A stretch of 59,470 bases of DNA from NCBI RefSeq assembly GCF_022347565.1, contig NZ_JAKRGH010000032.1, positions 1-59,470 of the forward strand, read 5' to 3'. Positions within the stretch are counted from its first letter, which is position 1. Every line of letters begins with the position of its first letter. Made by a program: the position numbers and the translations under genes. Shown in pieces: positions 41,037 to 48,986 of this stretch. The notes under the pieces are model-generated. The model saw nothing but the letters and a program-made list of their open reading frames with translations, did no database searches and was not told the origin of the DNA. The stretch is from Vibrio sp. Of7-15 (GTDB taxonomy: Bacteria; Pseudomonadota; Gammaproteobacteria; Enterobacterales; Vibrionaceae).

Positions 41037-44000
41037 GTGTCATTCCCTTCCCATCCTTCGTTGCTCGCCGTACTGGTGAGTGCGAAGCTGAGCCTCGTTA
41101 GTGTGTTGGCTCCGGCTTCTGCATGGTCTGCCGAAGCCCTTGATTATAATATCCCTGCTGGAAAACTGGATATTGTGCTCAACCAATTTGCGTTAGAAGC
41201 GGGGATTGAGTTTCATCTTAATGCTGCGTTGTCTGATGGTATGTACAGCATGGGGTTGAGTGGAAATTATCAACCTGAAGATGCATTAACGCTTATTCTT
41301 GCTAATACTGGGCTGACTGCCGAGCCACAAGCCGATGGTGTCTTTCGTCTGACAGGGCAAGATAATGCTTTTTTGCTTGATCCTATTCAGGTGAGCACCA
41401 GCTTTGATGATGGGATAAGCCGCGACGACGCGGGGGAAATGGCCATTTATGATGCCGATGTGTCTACTGCTTATGTAGGTAAAGAAGAAATAGAGCGTTT
41501 TAAAGGGACCAATGCGGCGGATTTATTTACGGGAATGGCTAATACATTCAGTGGGGAGGCGCGTAATGGCGGTGGCAGTATTGATCCTAATATTCGTGGG
41601 GTTCAGGGGCCAGGCCGTGTTCCTGTGATCATTGATGGTACTGAGCAAAGTATTTCGGTTTACAATGGCTATCGGGGCGCTTCTAACCGTAATTACATTG
41701 ATCCTAACTTAATTGGGGGAATGAAAGTCCACAAAGGTGCACAGATCAATGCCGATGTGAACACCTCGGTTGGTGGTGCGGTCGAAGTGACCACGCTTTC
41801 TCCACAAGATATTGTTCCAGAAGGCGACACTTTTGGGATGGAGTTTGTAGTCGAAAGCAGCAGCAACTCCGTCAAGCCCAATAAAGCGAGACTTCATACC
41901 GGAAAAAATTGGCAAGATGTGCCCGCCTATCAAGACATCGGTGGGGTGCCTTTGTACGATGATCCTGAATTGCGGTTTGAAACACGCAGCAGTGATCGTA
42001 ATAACCCCGTTAACGGGGAAGATGTCGCTTATCGATTGGCTGTGTCTGGGATCAGCCCAAAATTTGAATGGTTGGGCGCTTATGCTTATCGAAAGCGTGG
42101 CAACTATTTCTCAGGTTCAAACAAGGCTGAGTTTTATCAACAACAGGGTAAAACGGAGCAAGGCGACATGGTGGCTGGTCGTAATCCCTTTTTGCAACCA
42201 GAACAAGTGGCACTGAATCACTATCCGGGCCACGAAGTGCCTAATACATCCTCAGAAATGGAATCGTTTTTGTTAAAGGGCACGATTAACTTTTCTGATT
42301 TTTATAAGCTCCAATTGAATGCACGTTATACACTAAGCACCCATGGCGAGATTTTGGCCAGTCGCTCTGATTATCGTAACCAAGACGGACTGCCTCAATG
42401 GCCATTGGCTACTGCCGATATGCAGGCGTACAGCATTAAATTTCGCGCCAATCCAGACAGTCGTTTTTTCGATCTAAGCACTAACCTTTGGATGACGCTA
42501 ACCGATTCGAAAACCAATACCGGTTACGGTTTTCCAAATTTTTTGAACCCTCAAAGTGACACGCCAAATACCATTGTTAATACATCGACCGTGAACCGCG
42601 AAGAGTCACGTTTTGGCTTCAACTTTAAAAATAAAATGTTGCTGGCTGATAGTGTCGATATGACTTTCTCTGGCAGTTATCAAAAGCATGAATTGGCCCC
42701 GAAAGAAGGGCTGCAATACATGATTGATTACTATGGTGGTGCAGTGCGTGCCGGGGAACGTGAAGAATACAATGGTGCCCTGACGATGGAGTGGCGTCCA
42801 TTAGACTTTATGATTGTTAATGCGGGTGTTCGTTATGTGTATTATAAATCGATTGATAATTACATCAAAAATCGTGTAGATGCAGGTGACATGCAAAGCT
42901 TACGTGAATACAGAGATTTGGGATACAGCCTAAGTTATCAAACTCAAGAAAGGTATGCCGATGAAGAGATTGCTCAGAACGTAGCGAACGCAGAGCATGC
43001 GGTTCGCTCAACGTTTACACGCGAAGCCTTGGCTGAAGACATAAATCGATTACAGAATCTGATTGTGATGATGCCGGATAAGGCCGATGAATACCGGGCA
43101 CAAATAGATGAACGTCAAAACGAGTTGGCGAACTTTGATGCCTTATTGGCTGAAAAAGTGGAGCAGAAAGTGACAGAAGCGCAGAATGAAACGACGTATG
43201 TGCAGGATCACAGCTCCGATTGGATGGGGGACAGCAAAAATGATTATACATTGGCTAATAACGCTTGTGCGGCAGCGTTGAATAACCCAAATTACATTGA
43301 AGGCAGCTGTAAAGCACAACGCATCGAAGCAGAGCCAACCCCCAATACCCGTTATAAGTCCAGTGATGGTGGGTGGATGCCTTCGCTAAGCACAACGGTG
43401 TTATTTAACGATAACAGCCGTGCTTATGTTCGTTATGCAGAGACATTGCGTTTTCCGAGTTTATTTGAAAGCACCAGCGGTTTTTCGGCCACACCGAGTT
43501 ATTCAGCTCCCCTTGAGCCAGAGCGCGCTAAGTTGTGGGAAACCGCCTATATTCATTATTTCGACGCAGCCAGTGTGAAAGTCACTTATTTTGATCAGAC
43601 CATTGATGATGTAATGGATCGAGATCGTAATAACATGAGCTTTACGAATTTGGACAGCCAGCGAACCAGTGGTATTGAACTACAAGGAATGTACGACAAT
43701 GGCCATTATTTTAGCGATGCTTCAATGGCTTATAATTTTAGAAATGAAGTGTGTGATGAAACCTCAGCCAGTCAGAAATTCATGAGTGATATTCTGGAAG
43801 GAAACGCAACTTCAACAGAAACTTGTGTCAGAGCCGGATTTAGCCAAGGGAGTTATTTAGCCGCCCATGCCGCTCCTGAGTGGTCTGCCAGTTTGCTTCT
43901 TGGGGCTCGTTTTTTCAATCAGCAGCTTGAAACAGGTGTAAGAACAAATTATGTTTCTGGCAGTCATAAAGATGAAGTGATCAAACGCACGGACGTTACT

Positions 44001-44159
44001 ACCGTCGATGCTTATGTGAAATACGTGATTAACGATCATTTAGAAACCGAACTGACAGGAATGAATCTTACTGATATTTATTACTTGGAAGCGGGCTCTG
44101 TTTCGGGCATGCCATCACCGGGAAGAACCGTTGGTTTGAAGCTAAGAGGACGTTTTTAG
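41037..44159 (+). CDS. TonB-dependent receptor with STN signalling domain (haem/hemophilin type)
   Basis: 1040 residues from GTG 41037 with AAGGA upstream. Signal peptide (about 1-32). The STN domain spans about 35-107 (LDYNIPAGKLDIVLNQFALEAGIEFHL, with ALTLILANTGLTAEPQADGVFRL). It signals to FecR in transducing receptors. A TonB-box-like DPIQVSTS lies near 115, the plug follows (IERFKGTNAADLFTGMANTFSGEARNGG, NIRGVQGPGRVPVIIDG), and the barrel ends KLRGRF with terminal Phe. An unusual helical insertion lies at about 640-721 in a barrel loop, followed by a Cys pair (NNACAAALNNPNYIEGSCKAQ). The context points to uptake of haem from the hemophilin-like protein. Confidence 0.9.
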   Translation: MSFPSHPSLLAVLVSAKLSLVSVLAPASAWSAEALDYNIPAGKLDIVLNQFALEAGIEFHLNAALSDGMYSMGLSGNYQPEDALTLILANTGLTAEPQADGVFRLTGQDNAFLLDPIQVSTSFDDGISRDDAGEMAIYDADVSTAYVGKEEIERFKGTNAADLFTGMANTFSGEARNGGGSIDPNIRGVQGPGRVPVIIDGTEQSISVYNGYRGASNRNYIDPNLIGGMKVHKGAQINADVNTSVGGAVEVTTLSPQDIVPEGDTFGMEFVVESSSNSVKPNKARLHTGKNWQDVPAYQDIGGVPLYDDPELRFETRSSDRNNPVNGEDVAYRLAVSGISPKFEWLGAYAYRKRGNYFSGSNKAEFYQQQGKTEQGDMVAGRNPFLQPEQVALNHYPGHEVPNTSSEMESFLLKGTINFSDFYKLQLNARYTLSTHGEILASRSDYRNQDGLPQWPLATADMQAYSIKFRANPDSRFFDLSTNLWMTLTDSKTNTGYGFPNFLNPQSDTPNTIVNTSTVNREESRFGFNFKNKMLLADSVDMTFSGSYQKHELAPKEGLQYMIDYYGGAVRAGEREEYNGALTMEWRPLDFMIVNAGVRYVYYKSIDNYIKNRVDAGDMQSLREYRDLGYSLSYQTQERYADEEIAQNVANAEHAVRSTFTREALAEDINRLQNLIVMMPDKADEYRAQIDERQNELANFDALLAEKVEQKVTEAQNETTYVQDHSSDWMGDSKNDYTLANNACAAALNNPNYIEGSCKAQRIEAEPTPNTRYKSSDGGWMPSLSTTVLFNDNSRAYVRYAETLRFPSLFESTSGFSATPSYSAPLEPERAKLWETAYIHYFDAASVKVTYFDQTIDDVMDRDRNNMSFTNLDSQRTSGIELQGMYDNGHYFSDASMAYNFRNEVCDETSASQKFMSDILEGNATSTETCVRAGFSQGSYLAAHAAPEWSASLLLGARFFNQQLETGVRTNYVSGSHKDEVIKRTDVTTVDAYVKYVINDHLETELTGMNLTDIYYLEAGSVSGMPSPGRTVGLKLRGRF

Positions 44160-44171
44160 AGTGTAATGTAT

Positions 44172-44211
44172 GGCGTTGCTTTTTCTCTTGGGAAGCAACG
44201 CCAGTTTATTT
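44172..44211 (+). terminator. Terminator after the receptor gene
   Basis: Ten-base perfect stem GGCGTTGCTT (44172-44181) / AAGCAACGCC (44193-44202), then AGTTTATTT. It isolates the receptor gene from the downstream units. Confidence 0.8.
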
Positions 44212-44228
44212 ACATGATTCTTAGGCCA

Positions 44229-44597
44229 TTACATCGAAACGGCTTCAATCTTGTTGCCGTCTACATCGCGTACAAACGCCGCATAGTAGCTTTCGCTGTA
44301 TTCAGGTCTGAGCCCTGGTTTACCTTCACATGAACCGCCTAGCTCAAGAGCAACACGGTAAAATTCATCAACGGCATTTTGATCCGGTGCATTAAACGCG
44401 ACGTGTGATCCGTGCCCTATTGTTGCCTTGTTTTCACATGGGCATCCAACCCAAAACTCGAAATTATCACCATACGCTGCGGCAACATTTTCGATGTAGT
44501 GAGAACGCTTGATGGCTAGTGTAGACAATACGGCGTCATAAAAACTCACGGCTTTAGCCATATCCGACGTGCCCACAGACACATGGTTTAAGATCAT
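44229..44597 (-). CDS. VOC-family (glyoxalase-like) protein
   Basis: 122 residues from ATG 44597. Two VOC modules: LNHVSVGTSDMAKAVSFYDAVLSTLAIKRSH, with a metal-type His, and GSHVAFNAPDQNAVDEFYRVALELGGSCEGKPGLRPEYSESYYAAFVRDVDGNKIEAVS, with the second His and a final Glu. This is the common small glyoxalase/bleomycin-resistance-like subfamily whose substrate is unknown. It is on the opposite strand inside the haem locus and has no FecI-type promoter, so it appears to be an unrelated neighbour. Confidence 0.88.
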   Translation of the reverse strand: MILNHVSVGTSDMAKAVSFYDAVLSTLAIKRSHYIENVAAAYGDNFEFWVGCPCENKATIGHGSHVAFNAPDQNAVDEFYRVALELGGSCEGKPGLRPEYSESYYAAFVRDVDGNKIEAVSM

Positions 44598-44859
44598 TCA
44601 ACATTCCTTCTTTTTGTTTATTGGCTTAACGTATTGATTCTTTGATGATGTAGACTTTGATATTTATCAATATGGCTATTTTAGTGCCGCAGAGAGAGTG
44701 AGGAAGTGTAAATTTCTTCATCCTTCACATTTAAATTAAATTGTTAGATTTGTCTCACAACTATAAATAAAAACAGGTGGTTAGTGCTTTGTGAATTTTT
44801 TCGGCTTGAGCTTTATTTGCCTTTATTCACTTTTCTATAAAAATAAATGTCCTGCAACA
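44598..44859. other. Intergenic before the first PKD lipoprotein gene
   Basis: AT-rich DNA of about 260 bases with no gene, between the divergent VOC gene and the FecI-type promoter at 44860. The untranslated leader of the PKD gene runs for a further 100 bases to 45001. Confidence 0.4.
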
Positions 44860-44890
44860 TTACGGTTTATTTGGTTTCGTTCGGTGTAGT
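44860..44890 (+). promoter_or_regulatory. FecI-type promoter of PKD lipoprotein gene 1
   Basis: TTACGG (44860-44865), 14-base spacer, TTCGGTGTAGT (44880-44890), followed by GGGTGAG. It matches the locus consensus exactly in both elements. The leader to the start codon is about 110 bases. Confidence 0.85.
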
Positions 44891-45000
44891 GGGTGAGACA
44901 TTAATTCCACATCATAGCTGACCGAGCAAAGAGGTGAATTCCGCGAAAGGTGCGATTTTCGTGTTGGCTGTGATAACACCAGTAAATTAGGACGAAACAA

Positions 45001-46341
45001 ATGAAATCAAGATTGAAATGGATGCTTTTTTCTTTGGCTGTGCCAATGCTGGTTGCCTGTAACAGCGATGATGCAGACACTTCTGCATCAGATAACGCTG
45101 ATCAAAATCAGGCTCCTATTGCAGCAGCGGGAGATAACCAAAATGTGTCTGTTGGCGATGTGGTGAAACTAGATGGAAAGAATAGCTCAGACAAAGATGG
45201 AGACTTGATCACTTATCGCTGGTCCATTAAAACAAAGCCAGAAGGCAGTCAAGCCAGCCTAAAGAAGAGCGACACGGTAACACCTGAATTTACGGCAGAT
45301 TTAGCGGGAACTTATGTGATTGAGTTGGTGGTTAACGATGGTAAATCAGACAGTAAAACCGTGAGTGTGAATGTTTTGGTGACACCAGTAGCAGTGAATT
45401 CGCCGCCAGTGGTGAATGCTGGAGAAGATAAAACTTATGCCATTGGTGAAGCTGTTCAACTGGTTGGTAGTGCCACCGATGCCGATGGTGAACAACTGAC
45501 GTATCAGTGGACAATCATACAGTTACCAGAGAACAGCACCCCAACACTGACGAACAGCGATCAAATTACTGCAACGCTGAATGCGAACGCTCAAGGTAAT
45601 TATGTATTAAAGTTGACGGTGTCTGACAAGGAAGTGAGCGTGGAAGATACGGTTACTATTACTCTTGAACCTGCTAATGTCGCACCTGTGGCCGTCGCTG
45701 GAGCGGATGTTGATGTTGTTATAGGCTCGACAGCTCGGTTAGATGGTCGTGCAAGCAGTGATGGTAACAATGATGCTTTATTGTATGAATGGGCATTTGT
45801 TTCTAAGCCTGAAAACAGCATGGCCGATTTGGATAATGTCACTTCTGAAACCCCAAGCTTTATTCCAGATCTTGTGGGTGAGTATGTGTTGTCTTTAACG
45901 GTTAGCGATGGTGAGTTAAAAAGTGCGCCATCGAATGTGAAAGTTACGGTAGTGGAAGCAAATAGCGGTGAGCTTAAGCTTGTGTTTGATGGTGAAACAA
46001 CACCTAAATCATGGCCATTTGCTTTAGAGCCAGCTCAAGTTCAAGTGACGATCAATGAAGATCCATTGCCAGCTGCTTATAAGGTAGGTAGTTTTACATT
46101 AGAAGCTGTTGGAATGGATTATACGGTGAAAGAAGTGATTGCAATGGATGTAATGGACAGTGTGACGCCGTATGTGGTTGGTGTACAAGTTGGGCAAGTT
46201 ATTAAAGCTGGTGAAAGTGTGACCGTGGAGCTAATGTCGCCATTAACTGGCGGTACACAAGTGATGCTGTCTTTCGGCGTTACCATTGCTGAAAATAGCG
46301 ATTACTACATGAGTGCTTCGTATTTCTTTACCAGTAATTAA
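45001..46341 (+). CDS. Lipoprotein with three PKD-like domains and an unknown C-terminal domain (paralogue 1)
   Basis: 446 residues from ATG 45001. The lipoprotein signal is MKSRLKWMLFSLAVPMLVACNS, with the lipidated Cys at 20 followed by Asn-Ser, which allows transport to the outer membrane. Three PKD-like beta domains follow at about 36-125, 130-220 and 222-315, each with the pattern PVAxAG..-x-V-x-G..-V-L-D-G-x-x-S-x-D-x-D (GDVVKLDGKNSSDKDGDLITYRW, GEAVQLVGSATDADGEQLTYQW, GSTARLDGRASSDGNNDALLYEW). The last 125 residues (ELKLVFDGETTPKSWPF...) match nothing I know. Preceded by the FecI-type promoter and followed by its own terminator. A surface-exposed role in haem capture is inferred. Confidence 0.85.
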   Translation: MKSRLKWMLFSLAVPMLVACNSDDADTSASDNADQNQAPIAAAGDNQNVSVGDVVKLDGKNSSDKDGDLITYRWSIKTKPEGSQASLKKSDTVTPEFTADLAGTYVIELVVNDGKSDSKTVSVNVLVTPVAVNSPPVVNAGEDKTYAIGEAVQLVGSATDADGEQLTYQWTIIQLPENSTPTLTNSDQITATLNANAQGNYVLKLTVSDKEVSVEDTVTITLEPANVAPVAVAGADVDVVIGSTARLDGRASSDGNNDALLYEWAFVSKPENSMADLDNVTSETPSFIPDLVGEYVLSLTVSDGELKSAPSNVKVTVVEANSGELKLVFDGETTPKSWPFALEPAQVQVTINEDPLPAAYKVGSFTLEAVGMDYTVKEVIAMDVMDSVTPYVVGVQVGQVIKAGESVTVELMSPLTGGTQVMLSFGVTIAENSDYYMSASYFFTSN

Positions 46342-46362
46342 TACTTTTAGAGAGCTTTATTT

Positions 46363-46386
46363 GGCGCGGCATACCGCGCCTTTTTT
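46363..46386 (+). terminator. Terminator after PKD lipoprotein gene 1
   Basis: GGCGCGG (46363-46369), CATA loop, CCGCGCC (46374-46380) and TTTTTT. A strong intrinsic terminator 21 bases after the stop. Confidence 0.93.
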
Positions 46387-46422
46387 ATTGGCAGATTATA
46401 TTGAATTATTTTTTGCTTATTA

Positions 46423-46453
46423 TTACGGATTTTACGATTTGGTACGGTATAGA
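46423..46453 (+). promoter_or_regulatory. FecI-type promoter of PKD lipoprotein gene 2
   Basis: TTACGG (46423-46428), 14-base spacer, TACGGTATAGA (46443-46453), followed by CGGTGAA. The downstream element differs from the best copy at three or four positions but keeps CGGT-x-TAG. The leader to the start is about 100 bases. Confidence 0.8.
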
Positions 46454-46554
46454 CGGTGAAACGTTAATTTTGAAACACGGTAAACCGAATTAAATCTACG
46501 CTAACGAGGCGATCGGTCTATTGCGCGTGTTCTGCGTAGATCAGGATGATAGAA

Positions 46555-47919
46555 ATGAAATCAAAAGTGCATGGGGTATTGTTAAGTGTGCTGATGCCAT
46601 TACTGGTTGCATGTAATGGAGGCAGTGACAACAGTGCGAATGATGAAAACTCGAATAATCAAGCTCCGATAGCCATTTCTGGCATTAATCAAAATGTGAA
46701 AACTGGGGATGTTGTCAAATTGGATGGCAGTAATAGCGTTGATAAAGATCAAGACCTAATTACGTATCAATGGGTTATCCAGTCTAAGCCGGATAACAGC
46801 GAAGCCACGTTAAAAAATGCCCAAACTGTATTACCAGAATTTACCGCAGATAAAAGTGGCACTTATATTATTGAATTGGTGGTGCATGATGGCAAGGTTG
46901 CCAGTCGTCCTAATCAAGTAAAAATCGTGGCGATTTCACAATCGGAAAATTCAGCTCCGGTTGCGAATGCTGGAGCTGACTCCAGTGCAAGTTTAGTACG
47001 TATGGCTCTGCTTTTGGGTACCCAAACAACCGATGCGGATGGCGATGAACTTTATTACTATTGGGAATTGATCGGCCAGCCAGAAAATAGCGCTCCAGAG
47101 CTTTCTTTTCAAACCAGCAGTAATATCGCCTCAATGACAACGGATGTGGCTGGTGATTATGTCGTTAAGTTAACGGTCTCTGACGGGAAAGCGTTTTCCA
47201 GCGATACCGTAAAAGTGACTTTTTATTATGAAAATGTGCCACCGGTGTCTGGCGTCAATAACAGCATGATCGCTCTTGTCGGTGCTTCTGTTCCTTTAGA
47301 TGGATCGTCGAGCTTTGATGCCAATGACGACCCATTAATGTATCAGTGGTCTGTGACTTCAAAGCCCAATAATTCAAATGTGACCATTGATAACCCTATG
47401 ATTGAAAAAACCTCTTTTACTGGTGATGTACCAGGGGTTTATCAGTTTTCTTTAATTGTTGATGACGGAGAGCTACAAAGCACGCCAAACAGTTTGGCCG
47501 TCAGGGTAGTTTCGCCACAAGCGCCTCATACTCGATTGCTGGTGGGTGACGAGAGCGAGCCACAAATTTTGCCTTATCGACAACAGTTTGTGGTTGATAA
47601 AACAAGTGAAACAGGCGAGATATCTGAGAGTTATATTCTAGGCCGTTATGCTATTGAGGCAGTAGGGAAAGACGTGACTATCAGTGGTATTCGTGCCGAA
47701 GACGCTTCGGGCAATATTGTCCCCTATTTTCAGGGTTTATCTGCTGGGAATACTCAGGTGGTGAGAAAAGGAGATCGCTTAACGTTTGATTTAGTGGCTC
47801 CGGCGACGGGCGGCAAGCAAAGTGAATTGCATTTTTCATTTGTGTGGAGCTTAAATGGCCCTAATGATTTTAGTATGCAAGAAAGATTCACGGTGAGTTA
47901 CCAGTTTATTAGCCGTTAA
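46555..47919 (+). CDS. Lipoprotein with three PKD-like domains, paralogue 2
   Basis: 454 residues from ATG 46555; AGGA at 46543-46546 lies eight bases upstream, and the ATG at 46546 overlaps it. Same plan as the preceding gene: lipoprotein signal MKSKVHGVLLSVLMPLLVACNGG, then PKD-like domains at about 35-128, 133-222 and 225-320 (GDVVKLDGSNSVDKDQDLITYQW, GASVPLDGSSSFDANDDPLMYQW), then a C-terminal domain of about 130 residues (RLLVGDESEPQILPY) related to that of paralogue 1 (both contain an AVG-x-D-x-T core and a GD/GES-x-T-V-E/DL strand). The first PKD domain is much more alike between the two than the rest. A tandem duplication, with its own promoter and terminator. Confidence 0.85.
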   Translation: MKSKVHGVLLSVLMPLLVACNGGSDNSANDENSNNQAPIAISGINQNVKTGDVVKLDGSNSVDKDQDLITYQWVIQSKPDNSEATLKNAQTVLPEFTADKSGTYIIELVVHDGKVASRPNQVKIVAISQSENSAPVANAGADSSASLVRMALLLGTQTTDADGDELYYYWELIGQPENSAPELSFQTSSNIASMTTDVAGDYVVKLTVSDGKAFSSDTVKVTFYYENVPPVSGVNNSMIALVGASVPLDGSSSFDANDDPLMYQWSVTSKPNNSNVTIDNPMIEKTSFTGDVPGVYQFSLIVDDGELQSTPNSLAVRVVSPQAPHTRLLVGDESEPQILPYRQQFVVDKTSETGEISESYILGRYAIEAVGKDVTISGIRAEDASGNIVPYFQGLSAGNTQVVRKGDRLTFDLVAPATGGKQSELHFSFVWSLNGPNDFSMQERFTVSYQFISR

Positions 47920-47963
47920 AATATAGGCGCTTCATTCTAGCGTTGTAATTTGTTCTTATTAAT

Positions 47964-47990
47964 AAAAGCGCGTGTATCGCGCTTTTTTTG
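47964..47990 (+). terminator. Terminator after PKD lipoprotein gene 2
   Basis: AAAGCGCG (47965-47972), TGTAT loop, CGCGCTTT (47978-47985) and further Ts. Strong intrinsic terminator about 45 bases after the stop. Confidence 0.92.
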
Positions 47991-48066
47991 TTTGTATCAA
48001 TGTTTCTCGGGAATATTGTAATTTATATGTTTTTTGTCAATTAGATAAAATTTCTTCAAAAAAATA

Positions 48067-48097
48067 TTACGGTTTTGGGCAATTCACTCGGTGTAGT
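48067..48097 (+). promoter_or_regulatory. FecI-type promoter of the hemophilin-Slam unit
   Basis: TTACGG (48067-48072), 14-base spacer, CTCGGTGTAGT (48087-48097), followed by AAGTGAG. One mismatch to the best copy. It lies 82 bases ahead of the hemophilin-like gene. Confidence 0.85.
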
Positions 48098-48179
48098 AAG
48101 TGAGATTGAGATGACGTATCAGATGCGTATTTCAGCTCCAACTTATTATTTTTAAATTGCCCAAATAAAGGAAGAAACA

Positions 48180-48908
48180 ATGAAACCACTTCAACTTTCA
48201 TGGATCACAGCTGCAATGTTAGGCCTAAGCTCATTTGCTCATGCAGGCTTTGATGGTGCGATCAGTGACAATACGCTACGCCAAGTGGGTGAGTCGGAAG
48301 TTTATGTGCCATTTTTCCATGCAAAAGGTAAGGCTGGCATTGGCAGCGCTACGGGTAAACGTGTTGATTTTCAAGGCTTATCAAATAATATTTTCTCAAG
48401 TAAACAACGCGGTGATGTGTATACATCGGGCAGCAAACACTTTAGCAACTCCCACTATAACTTTGTGCAAGTCGCGAATCAGGACGTCTGGTTTGGTGAG
48501 TGGTATGAAGGCAGCCAAGATGTAAGCTTTAATAACCGTGCGGTTTATTATGTGGGTAACGATGCTGGCACGACAGTACCAACAAGCGGTACAGCAACGT
48601 ACAACATTGCTGGTATTAACAAGTTCTCTGGTGGCAACCAGCTAGCGGGCACATTCAATGCAGATTTTGGTGCACAGACTCTAAATGGCACGATTTCAAA
48701 TGCTTCACTGGCAGTGACAGTGAATGCCCAAATTAACTCAGCAACGGCTGCTTTTAATGGTTCGGCAATGGCAACGCAAGGCGGAATTAATACCTCTGGT
48801 GTTTCTCAAGGTCACTTTTTTGGTGCGGATGCTGCTTCATTAGCAGGTATTGCGACCTTTGACAGCAATAGCCAGCTAGACACGGCGTTTGGTGGTTCTA
48901 AGCAGTAA
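48180..48908 (+). CDS. Secreted hemophilin-like haem-binding protein (Slam cargo)
   Basis: 242 residues from ATG 48180 with GGAAG upstream. The signal peptide (1-22, SSFAHAG) is not a lipoprotein signal, so the product is soluble once exported. The N-terminal half has His and aromatic residues in loops (FFHAKGKAG, GSKHFSNSHYNF) that could ligate haem. The C-terminal half is the TbpB-like beta-barrel: TATYNIAGINKFSGGNQLAGTFNADFGAQTLNGTISNA, then SQGHFFGADAASLAGIATFDSNSQLDTAFGGSKQ, with the closing AFGGSK motif that Slam clients share. Hemophilins of Acinetobacter, Haemophilus and Xenorhabdus have this plan and are secreted by Slam. The Slam gene follows directly. Confidence 0.85.
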   Translation: MKPLQLSWITAAMLGLSSFAHAGFDGAISDNTLRQVGESEVYVPFFHAKGKAGIGSATGKRVDFQGLSNNIFSSKQRGDVYTSGSKHFSNSHYNFVQVANQDVWFGEWYEGSQDVSFNNRAVYYVGNDAGTTVPTSGTATYNIAGINKFSGGNQLAGTFNADFGAQTLNGTISNASLAVTVNAQINSATAAFNGSAMATQGGINTSGVSQGHFFGADAASLAGIATFDSNSQLDTAFGGSKQ

Positions 48909-48933
48909 TTAATTTTGTATGTATTCGAACGAA

Positions 48934-48966
48934 CAGGAGCAGTTTCGGCTGCTTCTGCTTTTTTGT
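48934..48966 (+). terminator. Hairpin terminator/attenuator between hemophilin and Slam genes
   Basis: CAGGAGCAG (48934-48942), loop TTTCGG, CTGCTTCTG (48949-48957; one wobble pair) and then CTTTTTT. Since Slam has no promoter motif of its own in the 78-base gap, partial read-through would let the cell make much more cargo than exporter. Confidence 0.8.
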
Positions 48967-48986
48967 ACCTGCAGTTTGAGTCAAAT

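Noticed and set aside
44229-44597. VOC gene as a member of the haem regulon
   Set aside because: It lies on the opposite strand, lacks the promoter motif and belongs to a common unrelated family.
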